Below are positions 43,801 to 49,527 of a stretch of 58,094 bases of DNA, piece by piece. The notes under the pieces were generated by a model. It was given only the letters and a program-made list of their open reading frames with translations. It had not been told where the DNA came from and ran no database searches. The stretch's first letter is position 1. Every line of letters starts with the position of its first letter. Made by a program: the position numbers and the translations under genes. Source of the DNA: a virus; the IMG/VR virus record IMGVR_UViG_3300030110_001023, positions 1 through 58,094 of that record. One strand, 5' to 3'.

Positions 43801-44250
43801 ACACTGGGAAGTTACGCTCTTGATTTGGGAAGTAGTGCTATTGATGCTTTCGAGCCAACGGATCAACCACTTCCTCCTGACAGGTCATGGTATAACCTGC
43901 CAATGGTGAGGAGTTTCTTCCAAGACCCGAATAGTCGCGGCACCGTTATACAGTTTTATGAGTTAGACCAGCTAGTTAAACAGGCAACGAACACATTCAA
44001 GGCGGCAGAGCGCGAAGGTGATGTGCAAAAGATAGAAGAGATTGTTGAAGATCGTGCGTCTCTCTTGGCTCTCGAAGATGAGTTAAAGAATATTAGAAAC
44101 AGCCTCAACGAAATACGAGAAACAAAGAATCAAATCTTACGGGCACCTCTTGATCCCGCACAAAAGCAAGAACTGTTAGAGGCAGTAAGGCTGCAAGAGC
44201 TTGCCATCACTTCAGCTATTCCACAGTTGCGTCAGATAGGCTTGCAATGA
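34831..44250 (+). CDS. Giant polyvalent internal virion protein with HExxH metallopeptidase-like and LPD38-like regions
   Basis: 3139 residues, about a sixth of the window. Residues 133-216 are Gly/Ala-rich and hydrophobic. HEFIH (804-808, in ALAEVLDHEFIHAAYEAG) followed by a Glu-rich EEAVAEAFRDY (860-870) is a gluzincin-type zinc peptidase pattern. A DDILRLVHNYFGHVKEG to ETRGQNS block (about 1873-1932) recurs in phage polyvalent proteins. Residues about 2620-2815 (LVTRDPGFMLRNMMRDTLSA, ANPVIQVITAITPFLNARIQ) match LPD38, the large polyvalent protein-associated domain. Short KLSRK/KFSRK/KFSRG elements at 967, 1565, 1990 and 2202 separate regions. Polyvalent proteins are thought to be injected and to protect or reprogram the host; which activities are real here is untested. 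The end is a coiled coil. Confidence 0.85.
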   Translation: MGEIIDIPNIGPIEFPDGMSRDEILNIIDNELLPGLQQQEPQAPPEYDYAARDEMGFFERFGEQVGSSASILRGLGSQFVEATGEATGIEALEEFGEEGREAFEQRQKEKEVPTIQFTDIRNLSDVGSWITDTAGEQVLLSAPSIAGSLALGKAGAAIGTVFAPGVGTVIGGTIGATLGAFIPSLVLGVGEVQGSIKEKDETVEAPGAAFLGGSAIAALDSVLPGKIGGQIVKRFGADVAEDVAQRALLKPIKREYIKAAGKGIATEGITEALQEAIAEVTAVQATGQEVDGSQLAEIMINAGAAGALMGGTLRTGAERFKKTRTQEEIDQAKAEVDKRQEQRDEEIKGIITPDPDAPLQITYEEASFTTDTPEQVVDTIIDESVSQGADTGLGQDIGEGAPIGPFTVRPMPGGGFTVVNGAGEVRTPIFGTLDQAQEAADLLAERVPEAIEVAEIEFTEAAAQRALEDNKIKETEATLEAAKETITPLGFLSREDVGSKIASQIDRKRTLAVSLRPGETVQNDGQYTIEEVAETGASNEVLSNIISNKRPVTQDPDLNVSVRDIEDLSSTKNIRFGDDAFKTFSLRTTGKSMPQNMSQVQRNVLFESIDALPEFENETSIPVIKYPHFTSKQIQDVAKAIRETGKVSDKLIMETLEAPNIRGTRRKEISNEVRRELVRRGVLQRDGSVKKRSVVKPSFERSPAPNVKKQELLQRLEPLASAINERFQQRVKAFPELKDVRLKFNNVIDDIATGEIQQDAEGDFVTKQEQGQFFKAIRLAVNVVTDPSKSDQENIAALAEVLDHEFIHAAYEAGVVTDQEQASLESFVKKAKRPGTDGKTYYDDRVDALDPNTSEELLVEEAVAEAFRDYAAGRRVFPPKTRSIFRKIAEFFGLLKQAAADADIVTGNEIFQRLDAGVSPSSPKRQRSEATATTAPMANLKPADRAKVESGERLPDFVEPPEKTKQKLSRKRARKVPAPVGENPFPTPPQNEIDDRLRRKGKRTDVVDAVVSTGPRNPRTEIKNDQGDVVAVVGQITFDDWINKTEGQLSDAELAEARQWYPDAAKAYQKYFGADWPNYLAAWLMANQQASPSTAAMNAVRAREQALSGVEVEVEAGLAAEKLFGFWNAMERDGELPLGGAQKLYDFIDSGLLRETRSWMGDDVRGGAPAVADVHSLRDTGFVDPTYQEFLKDNYNLNIDSDTSGSPNENQYERSADFMRSLTNYLNDIKYKGGGWTPYQVQSVGWMATTKFLGRPGQTAEDSILFNIRNLPFELAFGEGSPLAASLPEYSSLPAIGQKEVTQIAADAASDFARDVTGVAEINRVHATGGWMDDTINPNMTEQLVASPEATQDMASVLGFLLEQERMLSYRVLPKKTTKSKVALKIRPTDVSKDLLNNDTNMAILWDKLRKADLARSKKASTKLAKDRKAQPEEDISLDEVDALIQGYTSTVDENGNAAMLILLDSRGKTLESRFEPDGDVSQALARISDEIGINLEFEAAYYESELTENDWTEDQTGDGYLQRIHQRYGPAVAERVKDFKRSELEPLLKDSITSAKLKYGSGQKFSRKSPTATQEDLDTFFESMGEEGALLEYPEIGENLDQWIMNVDRGALTNALNSPEYDEYQSVLSANLERAFPSGQIPVSRTENYAVTTATDRQTTNFLVSTDDVKFAGNVDENELIVQLPPSFGYGTAPISVRVRPEQENRVDGLPATYKIPNVGSVPTEPFGPARQAARDYGQSVGRNIPDLAGNYTYESVDFERASRTGNAYDELLSSPEDEFTEAAYDALAEEVLTQYDFIKDTGLEIEFSPDDIDPYPNSAQEMVEDVKNNNHMYVSSIDQRYGEGEIVSEDVQNNPMLRLTDEYISGRQARVDDILRLVHNYFGHVKEGFNFTDSGKDAAYASHAVMFSPLARVALATETRGQNSSATLSRSKRGLSEETSVVVPPKIGILPDFVINEGIENLVEPVDVQELRDETTFNVQGSFVPDQKFSRKYPQDPADVAANRFVKRARADGTRSDNWGKIPFAGKLLPVRAAFGRNYTTGGYGLRHASLHDEDYQGVEDLPFTSSASAIGSALDAFTQARISGVDKSRFKFKQNNKRDSLEMRWRPTGSSTDVVVVFDRQIDDKSGQEFLGITTSYPDSEVIRDKYNREEVEKLRKGGVLGPNFAATSPTAQETVLTFKTKKPTDRPTLKLKGKAKQKFSRGRGVNDLSPELQETVRRTQAINEQETAGQAWLGALFGDYKNSVLFSNNWQRIRSKFRESWIEKYDVLSVLADKEQREVTGTLGAEANAYSAVLMADQHAQMTKLAWYDGVPIYDKKEGYTRVTNTVDGQPIRGLAKILEPLLAEGKTSLFGTYAQARRAERLNAEQRDSGMTQSDIDNGLLLGEMNPEFAAIFDEYQVWNSYLVKYMVDTGLITAEMGKVWISTADYTPYYRQEQEAAGAAQDMTFFYPDPTLGPIGQGAAALQGNPRERIPLDGKRPPPKLVGAGRAFQLEIDGVNQPEEYDSYNKVKAVAKAIERSSPDAEIKIYSAPRRVDDFLDNVARNTATAIQGGMKNIAAQRVIRASRSLGLANEVNPDPSGAKPLNTVQIRVDGVDRYFEIVDNDLYTSMTILSQNKDIALDNLFVGVASTPARVLRELVTRDPGFMLRNMMRDTLSAWVTSGVNYVPIIDSARGVVDVLRGDASSEALRRAGIFGGFDFAGTPKDMAKYIESKTKTKYPSGVFEKATSPFKILWDATTVATNASEAATRVAVYKRVLEKTGNEAQAIFEALEVLNFNRRGANPVIQVITAITPFLNARIQGLDVLYRAGINKRTANPNATRRAFAAKASLIAGLTALYTTLMRDQDCYKNATPEARDLNWFIPTPFDDTCFKIPTPFEVGFLFKTIPERIMQWSFGSDVGRDVFESFKRNATSTFAVTPPQIFTPTLELMVNHSFFTGREVVPYYLQNLDPDYRKYQTTSSFAIKLGRELNIAPIKIDHFIKGYSGTLGSYALDLGSSAIDAFEPTDQPLPPDRSWYNLPMVRSFFQDPNSRGTVIQFYELDQLVKQATNTFKAAEREGDVQKIEEIVEDRASLLALEDELKNIRNSLNEIRETKNQILRAPLDPAQKQELLEAVRLQELAITSAIPQLRQIGLQ

Positions 44251-44960
44251 GTGCGTATTCTTTTGCACAGATGGTCAAGAAGCCGTTTCGTCGGGCGTGT
44301 ATCTGGGGCGACAAGAAGTTCTTTGATCCCTCTGTGACTCCATTGTCGCAGCAGCTTGAGGAAAGTTATCCCACCATATTGTCAGAGACACAAAGCATGA
44401 TGCAAAGGTACGATGACTTTGCACCCTTCCAAGATATATCACCTGATCAAACATACATAAGCAACGATGACAGGTGGCGCATGTTCTTCCTGAAGGGAGC
44501 GGGTGTAACCTTCAAGCGTAACGCTGCTCATTTCCCTACACTCATGAGTGTTCTCAACAAGCACAGAGGTGTGGTCTCTGCTTACCTGTCAGTGCTAGGT
44601 CCACAAAAGATTCTCAACCCGCATGAAGGACCGTGGGCTGGTGTTCTGCGAATGCATATGGGGTTGATTATCCCTGATCCAGACAAGTGCCACATCAATG
44701 TGGAGGGCGACAAGTATCACTGGGACAACGGCAAGGTTGTTTTATTTGATGACACATACAATCACTATGCTGTAAACGAAACGGATCAACTGAGAGTAAT
44801 CCTGTTTATAGATTACATGAGACCCATGCGGTTCCCTTACAATCTATTGAACTGGACTGTCATGAAAATGAGTTGGGCTTTCCCGTACATATGGAGGCCA
44901 CTGTGGCGGCACCGACGCTGGTCACAGAAGTTTTATGCGGAGAAGTTACCAGTAACTTAG
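44247..44960 (+). CDS. Aspartyl/asparaginyl beta-hydroxylase-like 2OG oxygenase
   Basis: 237 residues, start by ATGA overlap with the giant gene. LNPHEGPWAGVLRMHMGL (about 129-146), GKVVLFDDTYNHYAVNETDQ (about 167-186) and LRVILFIDYMRP follow the aspartyl/asparaginyl beta-hydroxylase family (Fe(II)/2-oxoglutarate enzymes): first His in the HEGP region, second in YNH, then the Arg of RVILF that holds 2-oxoglutarate. Members hydroxylate Asp/Asn in proteins or modify lipids. Placed between internal virion and lysis genes, it may act on virion or envelope components; target unknown. A hydrophobic/aromatic C-terminus (FPYNLLNWTVMKMSWAFPYI) may touch membrane. Confidence 0.8.
   Translation: MSAYSFAQMVKKPFRRACIWGDKKFFDPSVTPLSQQLEESYPTILSETQSMMQRYDDFAPFQDISPDQTYISNDDRWRMFFLKGAGVTFKRNAAHFPTLMSVLNKHRGVVSAYLSVLGPQKILNPHEGPWAGVLRMHMGLIIPDPDKCHINVEGDKYHWDNGKVVLFDDTYNHYAVNETDQLRVILFIDYMRPMRFPYNLLNWTVMKMSWAFPYIWRPLWRHRRWSQKFYAEKLPVT
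44943..44958. promoter_or_regulatory. 16-bp palindrome, copy 5 (AAGTTAC-CA-GTAACTT)
   Basis: Perfect palindrome at the very end of the hydroxylase gene (encoding KLPVT before the stop), 11 nt upstream of the endolysin start and directly against its GGAG ribosome site. It could control endolysin timing, as an operator or an RNA hairpin masking the site; inferred from position. Confidence 0.55.
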
Positions 44961-44969
44961 GAGCGTAAT

Positions 44970-45395
44970 GTGGATATTGACAAGTTAATAGTACAGTTGA
45001 AGGTACACGAAGGTGTGCGTAAGTTTGTTTATCTCGACACAGAAGGCATAGAGACCATTGGTGTTGGGCGCAATCTGGTAGACCGTGGTTTGTCAGATGA
45101 TGAGATAGAACTCATGCTGGCAAACGATATTAGAGATTTTCAAGATGAGGTGGAAGCTGCCTTTCCTTGGTGGTCTGATCTTGATGACGTGCGTCAACGG
45201 GTTGTTGTGGACATGGCTTTCAACATGGGACTTGGCTCACTCTCAAAGTTTGTGAACACCTTGGCTCACATTGAAGAGGGTCGGTATGATGAGGCAAGCG
45301 TCGAGATGCTTGACTCTAGGTGGGCTAGGCAGGTTGGAGATAGGGCCAAGGTCTTGAGTGAGATGATGAGAACAGGCGGAGATCATGACTATTAA
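44970..45395 (+). CDS. T4-type lysozyme endolysin (GH24)
   Basis: 141 residues from GTG 44970. The ATG two bases earlier runs into a stop after six codons, while GGAG is well spaced for the GTG. HEGVRKFVYLDTEGIETIGVG gives the catalytic triad Glu14, Asp23, Thr29 with exactly the spacing of T4 lysozyme (11-20-26). Then come VVVDMAFNMG and SRWARQVGDRAKVLSEMMRT. It cleaves peptidoglycan at lysis. No signal peptide, so it needs a holin for release. It overlaps the next gene by 11 nt. Confidence 0.93.
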   Translation: MDIDKLIVQLKVHEGVRKFVYLDTEGIETIGVGRNLVDRGLSDDEIELMLANDIRDFQDEVEAAFPWWSDLDDVRQRVVVDMAFNMGLGSLSKFVNTLAHIEEGRYDEASVEMLDSRWARQVGDRAKVLSEMMRTGGDHDY

Positions 45396-45717
45396 AGGTC
45401 GCAAGGGTCTGGAAAAGGACAGCATCTATGAGGAGTATGATGTGGACGGAGACGGCATTGTCAGTGACGAGGAACTGGCAAAGGTCAAGGCTATTCATGA
45501 AGCTGAATCAGCAGAAGAAAAAGCTGATGCCCAGAGAAGAATGGCTTGGGTATCTATTATTGCCATGCTTGTCTTTAGTGCTTTTCTTTTCCTTCCTATT
45601 TTTCCTGACTCTCGGATTAAAGCTTTGGCTGATTTGTTCGGTCTGTTTTACATTGGCATGGCTGGTGTCGTCGGTGCGTACATGGGCATGACTGCCTACA
45701 TGAGTGCGAAGAGGTGA
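45385..45717 (+). CDS. Membrane protein with EF-hand, candidate holin
   Basis: 110 residues. Residues 19-30, DVDGDGIVSDEE, are a canonical EF-hand calcium loop (Asp at 1, 3, 5, Gly 6, Ile 8, Ser 9, Glu 12). After a charged helix come two transmembrane helices (about 54-71, MAWVSIIAMLVFSAFLFL, and about 82-104, LADLFGLFYIGMAGVVGAYM). Position between endolysin and spanins makes it the best holin candidate. A calcium-responsive holin would be unusual; calcium binding is predicted only from the loop. Confidence 0.78.
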   Translation: MTIKGRKGLEKDSIYEEYDVDGDGIVSDEELAKVKAIHEAESAEEKADAQRRMAWVSIIAMLVFSAFLFLPIFPDSRIKALADLFGLFYIGMAGVVGAYMGMTAYMSAKR

Positions 45718-45720
45718 GCC

Positions 45721-46119
45721 GTGATCAAAATTTATTTCACTATATTACTTGTTGGTCTTATCGGTGGAATTGGATACGGCGGTTATTACTATTACAAAGA
45801 TACTCAAAACCGCATTAAAGTTTTGACAGAGAACAACGCAAAGCTTGAGGTTGCTAGGAAAGTACAAGACGAAACCATAAAGACACTGACTGATGATGCT
45901 AAAAAATTTAAGGAACTTAACAGGAAACTTTCCAAAGATATGCAGAGAGCCGAAGCGTATCGCAATAACCTGATAGACAAATTGCGTAAGCATAATCTTA
46001 CACGGCTCAGTCAGAAGAAACCTGAACTAGTAGAGAAGAAGATAAACAATGGCACACAAAAACTTTTTGACCAACTGGAAGGTCTTACTGCTTTGCCCAG
46101 TTCTTCTCCTGCTAAGTAG
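45721..46119 (+). CDS. i-spanin (Rz-like)
   Basis: 132 residues from GTG 45721. N-terminal transmembrane helix (IYFTILLVGLIGGIGYGGYY) with almost no cytoplasmic part, then a long periplasmic coiled coil (NRIKVLTENNAKLEVARKVQ to about 95). This is the Rz-type inner-membrane spanin layout. The downstream lipoprotein gene starts inside its 3' end in another frame, the classical Rz/Rz1 nesting. It connects the inner to the outer membrane spanin and fuses envelopes at the last step of lysis in Gram-negative hosts. Confidence 0.82.
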   Translation: MIKIYFTILLVGLIGGIGYGGYYYYKDTQNRIKVLTENNAKLEVARKVQDETIKTLTDDAKKFKELNRKLSKDMQRAEAYRNNLIDKLRKHNLTRLSQKKPELVEKKINNGTQKLFDQLEGLTALPSSSPAK

Positions 46120-46450
46120 TTGCAGCGGTTGGAACCCGCTCAAGCAGATAGAGGTAAAGACAATTCAGGTAGATCGGGTTATTCCTACACAGGAAAGACC
46201 GCGACCCTTAAAGCTAAGTGATATAAAATGGTATGTGGTAACCGATAGAAACTTCAGGGATTTTAAGAAGAGGTATAAAAAAGAAAACGGTGAGTTCTTA
46301 TTCTATGTAATCAGTGTTCGGGATTACGAAACGCTTGCCTTAAATATGGCAGAATTACAGAGGTATATTGGACAGCAAAAAGAAATTATAGTTTATTACG
46401 AGCAAGCAGTCGCACCTAAGCCTGTGTCTCGGAAAGAAGAGATGAAATGA
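46049..46450 (+). CDS. o-spanin-like outer-membrane lipoprotein (Rz1-like)
   Basis: 133 residues, starting within the i-spanin gene in a different frame (71-nt overlap). A signal peptide (WKVLLLCPVLLLLSSCSGWN) ends in the lipobox LSSC (Cys about 25), so the mature protein would be lipid-anchored. The rest is larger and less Pro-rich than Rz1 of lambda, with FYVISVRDYETLALNMAELQ as a folded part, so it may carry an added function. Nesting and lipobox support the spanin role. Confidence 0.75.
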   Translation: MAHKNFLTNWKVLLLCPVLLLLSSCSGWNPLKQIEVKTIQVDRVIPTQERPRPLKLSDIKWYVVTDRNFRDFKKRYKKENGEFLFYVISVRDYETLALNMAELQRYIGQQKEIIVYYEQAVAPKPVSRKEEMK

Positions 46451-46656
46451 AGACATATGAAGTTGGTGTGTATAACAAGTATATACGAGAACGGGTACGC
46501 AATGGTGATGATGTTGACCCAGCAGAGGCTGCTTGGGAAAACATACACTACTTTGATGTTAAAGCAGAAAACGAAGCAGACGCTAAAAGAAAAATATCGT
46601 TTGAGTATAAACCAGAAAAAGGTTTCGTCATTGACTGCATAAATGTTTACAAATAG
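46447..46656 (+). CDS. Small phage protein of unknown function (69 aa)
   Basis: MKTYEVGVYNKYIRERVRNG, start by ATGA overlap. Compact alpha/beta protein with AENEADAKRKISFEYKPEKG, typical of a small conserved phage protein of the YEVxVYxxxVR type. Function unknown. Confidence 0.66.
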   Translation: MKTYEVGVYNKYIRERVRNGDDVDPAEAAWENIHYFDVKAENEADAKRKISFEYKPEKGFVIDCINVYK

Positions 46657-46668
46657 GAGGGTAAGTTA

Positions 46669-47220
46669 ATGGACCCTGTAACATTGGCGGCTGTGACGGG
46701 CGGGTTTGCCGCTGTCAAATCAGCTATTAGTGGGGTGAGAAGCGCCCTTGAATCAGCAGACGATGTGGGAGCAATCGCTTCTCATATTGACACGTTATTC
46801 AAAACACATGGCGCTGCTAAGAAGCGTATCAAAGAAGCCCAAAATAAAAAGCCAACTCCTGCGTGGCAGAAATTAATTAAGTTTCGGCTTGGTGAAGATA
46901 ACGACGAGACATCTCTTGCAAATATTACAGCGGCAAAGCTGGCAGAGAAACAGCAAGAGGAGGACATTCGTAGGTTATCAATTCAAATAAACAAACGGTT
47001 TGGCGCAGACACTTGGGATGAAATCTTAGAGGCCCAGAAAGAAGCAGTCATCAAGCAGAGAAAGCGAAGGAAAGAAGCGGCTGAGAAACGGGAAAGGGAA
47101 AAGCTAGAAGCTAAAGGTTTCTGGCAAAAGCTTGTTATTGAGTTTGGTAAATTTATTGTAGTCGGTGCGTTTGTTGGCATCATGATAATGGTATTGATAT
47201 ATCTCAAGGCCAACAAGTAA
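46669..47220 (+). CDS. Membrane-anchored protein with C-terminal helix (183 aa)
   Basis: GGAGGG before ATG. VTLAAVTGGFAAVKSAISGV is an amphipathic N-terminus; residues about 95-150 are very basic coiled coil (KEAVIKQRKRRKEAAEKRER); residues about 160-180 (FIVVGAFVGIMIMVLIYL) are a tail-anchor membrane helix. Its stop shares a base with the next start. Possibly part of the lysis region or of envelope contact; function unknown. Confidence 0.68.
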   Translation: MDPVTLAAVTGGFAAVKSAISGVRSALESADDVGAIASHIDTLFKTHGAAKKRIKEAQNKKPTPAWQKLIKFRLGEDNDETSLANITAAKLAEKQQEEDIRRLSIQINKRFGADTWDEILEAQKEAVIKQRKRRKEAAEKREREKLEAKGFWQKLVIEFGKFIVVGAFVGIMIMVLIYLKANK

Positions 47221-47564
47221 TGGACGGCGCTGTCGATATAAAATTTTTGATTACGCTAGGAGGTATAATCTTTAGCGTAGCTGGCGCAGCGGCTGTCGGT
47301 AAGATGCAGATCAAAGCGATTATTGAATCGCTGGGTGACGTTGAGAAAAGATTGAGGGATATTGATAAGAGACTTGATGTGCTTGAAACAAACCAAGGTA
47401 TTGTTCAGAATCAAATCAATACGCTCAAAGGTATTCTTAGTCCTGACAATCTTGCAAAGCAAAATAGAGAAGTAGAAGGTATTAAAGTCAGTGTTGTCGA
47501 GGCGCACAAAGATATTGATCGGTTGTTCAAAATGCACAACGGCAGTCATCCTGAGGTAAAGTAA
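47220..47564 (+). CDS. Small membrane protein with coiled coil (114 aa)
   Basis: N-terminal membrane helix (FLITLGGIIFSVAGAAAVGK), then a heptad-patterned segment (SLGDVEKRLRDIDKRLDVLE) and a soluble end. Layout parallels the i-spanin; may be an antiholin or second spanin-like protein. Start and stop overlap the flanking genes by one base each (TAATG). Confidence 0.65.
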   Translation: MDGAVDIKFLITLGGIIFSVAGAAAVGKMQIKAIIESLGDVEKRLRDIDKRLDVLETNQGIVQNQINTLKGILSPDNLAKQNREVEGIKVSVVEAHKDIDRLFKMHNGSHPEVK

Positions 47565-47794
47565 TGGATTTAATTTTTTCTGGAGTGCTGTCGATAGCAA
47601 GTATGTTTTACTGCGACAACCAAGAATTTTTTAAACAAGCTTATAAAGAAATGAGCCAAGGGGCTGAGTGGCATTACGTTGGCCGTCAACCCCTTGACCC
47701 ATCAGCTAAGTCTATATCTGGTCGCATCTGCAATGAGGGTAAGTGCAGCGAACCTTATATTATGTGGAAGCTAAAGATGCCTGATAATGACTAG
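47564..47794 (+). CDS. Small probably exported protein (76 aa)
   Basis: Hydrophobic start LIFSGVLSIASMFYC could be a signal peptide; the rest has AEWHYVGRQPLDPSAKSISG and two cysteines (CNEGKC). Last gene of the rightward late operon. Its stop codon overlaps that of the convergent gene at 47791, the two sharing CTAG. Function unknown. Confidence 0.62.
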   Translation: MDLIFSGVLSIASMFYCDNQEFFKQAYKEMSQGAEWHYVGRQPLDPSAKSISGRICNEGKCSEPYIMWKLKMPDND

Positions 47795-48069
47795 TCATCT
47801 TCAGACTTCAGAGCAGACGACATCTCGTCACAAACAAACTCGTTGAACGTGCGACCATCAGGCAAGTCTTTGCCGTCAATAATTGTCGTTGACCGAATCC
47901 ATTTGCAGCAGTCTCTGATGCCATGCTCGTAAGTTCTGTTGGTCAAGATGTACTCAAGACCTTCTCTGATCAAAGAACCAATGCTCCTTTCCTCTTGACC
48001 AGACCGCCTTCGCAATCTCTCTAACTGATCTTCTTCGACCACAAAGTTGAAAGTTGTTTTGTCTGACAT
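47791..48069 (-). CDS. Ribbon-helix-helix-type protein (92 aa)
   Basis: TTFNFVVEEDQLERLRRRSG followed by EERSIGSLIREGLEYIL is a ribbon-helix-helix DNA-binding pattern (strand, helix, turn, helix). ATG 48069 follows GAGGTGATC. Last gene of the leftward recombination operon. Probably a small transcriptional regulator; target unknown. The repeated palindromes are candidates. Confidence 0.7.
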   Translation of the reverse strand: MSDKTTFNFVVEEDQLERLRRRSGQEERSIGSLIREGLEYILTNRTYEHGIRDCCKWIRSTTIIDGKDLPDGRTFNEFVCDEMSSALKSEDD

Positions 48070-48077
48070 GATCACCT

Positions 48078-48431
48078 CTAAAATGGAATGTCATCGTCAA
48101 GATCAAAATCATCTTCAGCCTTTTGATTGGACGGGGGTGGTGATTGATTGGACTGATCCATGTATGACTCGTCATACTCATTGACAAGCAGCCGCATGTT
48201 AGGACCGTACTGGCCCTCCTTTGATCTGTCCACGATCCCGTTGTCATAGGCTTGAATTGAGAGAAGCGGCTCCTTCCCCTCCTTCACACAAGCGACCAAG
48301 AACTTAACCACATCCTTGGACAGATGCATGTTGCCCCGAAAGTCTGGCTGACTGTCCTTGTTCTTATTCCTAACTGGCCTAAGGTTACAACTATTCTCCT
48401 TAGGTTTGTTTTCTATCTTCCATTGCGCCAT
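48078..48431 (-). CDS. Protein with SSB-type acidic tail, putative ssDNA-binding protein
   Basis: 117 residues. The last residues, DDFDLDDDIPF, match the acidic C-terminal tip of bacterial SSB (DFDDDIPF), which recruits replication and repair proteins. The body (FRGNMHLSKDVVKFLVACVK, LLSIQAYDNGIVDRSKEGQY) has the alternating strand pattern expected of a small OB-like domain, but I cannot confirm an OB fold. Neighbouring annealing protein and nuclease genes support a role in recombination. Confidence 0.72.
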   Translation of the reverse strand: MAQWKIENKPKENSCNLRPVRNKNKDSQPDFRGNMHLSKDVVKFLVACVKEGKEPLLSIQAYDNGIVDRSKEGQYGPNMRLLVNEYDESYMDQSNQSPPPSNQKAEDDFDLDDDIPF

Positions 48432-49180
48432 TACACGTCCTCCTTCAAGGTTTTGATACGATCATTCAACCACGTCTGGGTTGACTTGGTGTTGTCTTCT
48501 ATCCACGACAATGCGTCTTGGTAGGCTTTGTCTCCTCTCTTTTTCAGCGCCTCTCTTCCTTCTTTGTTATCATTCCAAAACTTAATTAAATCTTTCTTTG
48601 CCGCCTTCGCATCATCAATACCCATGTCATTCACAACGTCCTGTGAAGCAGCACCGATGTTTGAAAAGTGCATGGCATACAGTTCTTTCATGCTCTCTGG
48701 ATCATAGGGATCATCATTTTGTACCTCGTCATCCAGAGACAGATCATCATCTGATGGTGACTCGTCATTAGCTGTCATGGGTAAATCCTCCCCTGCATAG
48801 ATGTAGTGACCCAGACCGCAGTAAGCCAAGGCCTTTACAAGACAACGCTGCAAAGCTGTGTTCACCGCAAATGAGTCAGGTGTTTTGACAGCATTGTTTT
48901 TGTAGTCGGTAATCGGGTAAGTCTCTGTCACTGTCTGGTCTCCCACCTTTACGGTGACCTTGACGTAAGCAAACCCCTGCTTATCCATTGCGTAGGGCAC
49001 TTGATTGTTATGCTCACCCAGAGTGAACCAGTGTTTCTCAAAGCTTGCGTTGGGAAAGTTTTCTTTAACGATGCCCCACGCCCACGCCCAAGAAAGGTAT
49101 GTCATGTTACCTTTCTTTTCAGTGTGGTCGTTGCAGTTAATTGACTGAAGCGTTTCCCAGACTGTTGATGTGTCTGTCAT
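48431..49180 (-). CDS. DUF1071/Sak-type single-strand annealing protein
   Basis: 249 residues from ATG 49180 (ATGA overlap with the upstream gene). NMTYLSWAWAWGIVKENFPN (25-44), ITDYKNNAVKTPDSFAVNTA and LQRCLVKALAYCGLGHYIYA, then GEDLP match DUF1071, a Sak/Rad52-like family of phage recombinases that anneal complementary single strands. The C-terminal half is an acidic linker plus helices (DEVQNDDPYDPESMKELYAM). Works with the RecB-like nuclease (49520) and the SSB-like protein (48078) in recombination-dependent replication. Confidence 0.88.
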   Translation of the reverse strand: MTDTSTVWETLQSINCNDHTEKKGNMTYLSWAWAWGIVKENFPNASFEKHWFTLGEHNNQVPYAMDKQGFAYVKVTVKVGDQTVTETYPITDYKNNAVKTPDSFAVNTALQRCLVKALAYCGLGHYIYAGEDLPMTANDESPSDDDLSLDDEVQNDDPYDPESMKELYAMHFSNIGAASQDVVNDMGIDDAKAAKKDLIKFWNDNKEGREALKKRGDKAYQDALSWIEDNTKSTQTWLNDRIKTLKEDV

Positions 49181-49527
49181 GGCAGTAAGTCCAGCAGCTT
49201 CTGCCACCACGTCTTAGGTCTCTCTCGCTCGACGTATGGGATGGGGGTGAGAAAGTCAGCCAATGCTGGAGACATGGCTGGCTTTTCTTCTGGCTGATCA
49301 ATCACTGTCGTCTGCTTGCCATTGCGCTGCCAAATCGGTGGCTTGTTTCGACGCATGTTCAGCACACCTTTGTACTGATCGTAACCAAGCTTATCGATAA
49401 TCACCCGCCTGACTTGTTGATAGCCTATTTTATTTGTCGGGCGTTCACTAATCTCTTTGAGGCTTGCGCCGTCAAGAAACTCCTCAACGATAAGTTCGTC
49501 GCGTTTAGCCTTTTCTTCTCTAGTCAT
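49177..49527 (-). CDS. Small HTH-like protein (116 aa)
   Basis: ATG 49527 with GGAG upstream; start codon overlaps the nuclease stop. MTREEKAKRDELIVEEFLDG followed by ASLKEISERPTNKIGYQQVR and RVIIDKLGYD reads like a helix-turn-helix of the resolvase or sigma-like type. C-terminal Pro/Trp-rich tail (TWWQKLLDLLP) may be a protein-contact motif. Probably an accessory or regulatory factor of the recombination operon. Confidence 0.62.
   Translation of the reverse strand: MTREEKAKRDELIVEEFLDGASLKEISERPTNKIGYQQVRRVIIDKLGYDQYKGVLNMRRNKPPIWQRNGKQTTVIDQPEEKPAMSPALADFLTPIPYVERERPKTWWQKLLDLLP

Noticed and set aside
47787-47798. 12-bp palindrome ATGACTAGTCAT at the convergent gene junction
   Set aside because: Explained by the overlapping stop codons (shared CTAG) of two convergent genes; not related to the six-copy palindrome.
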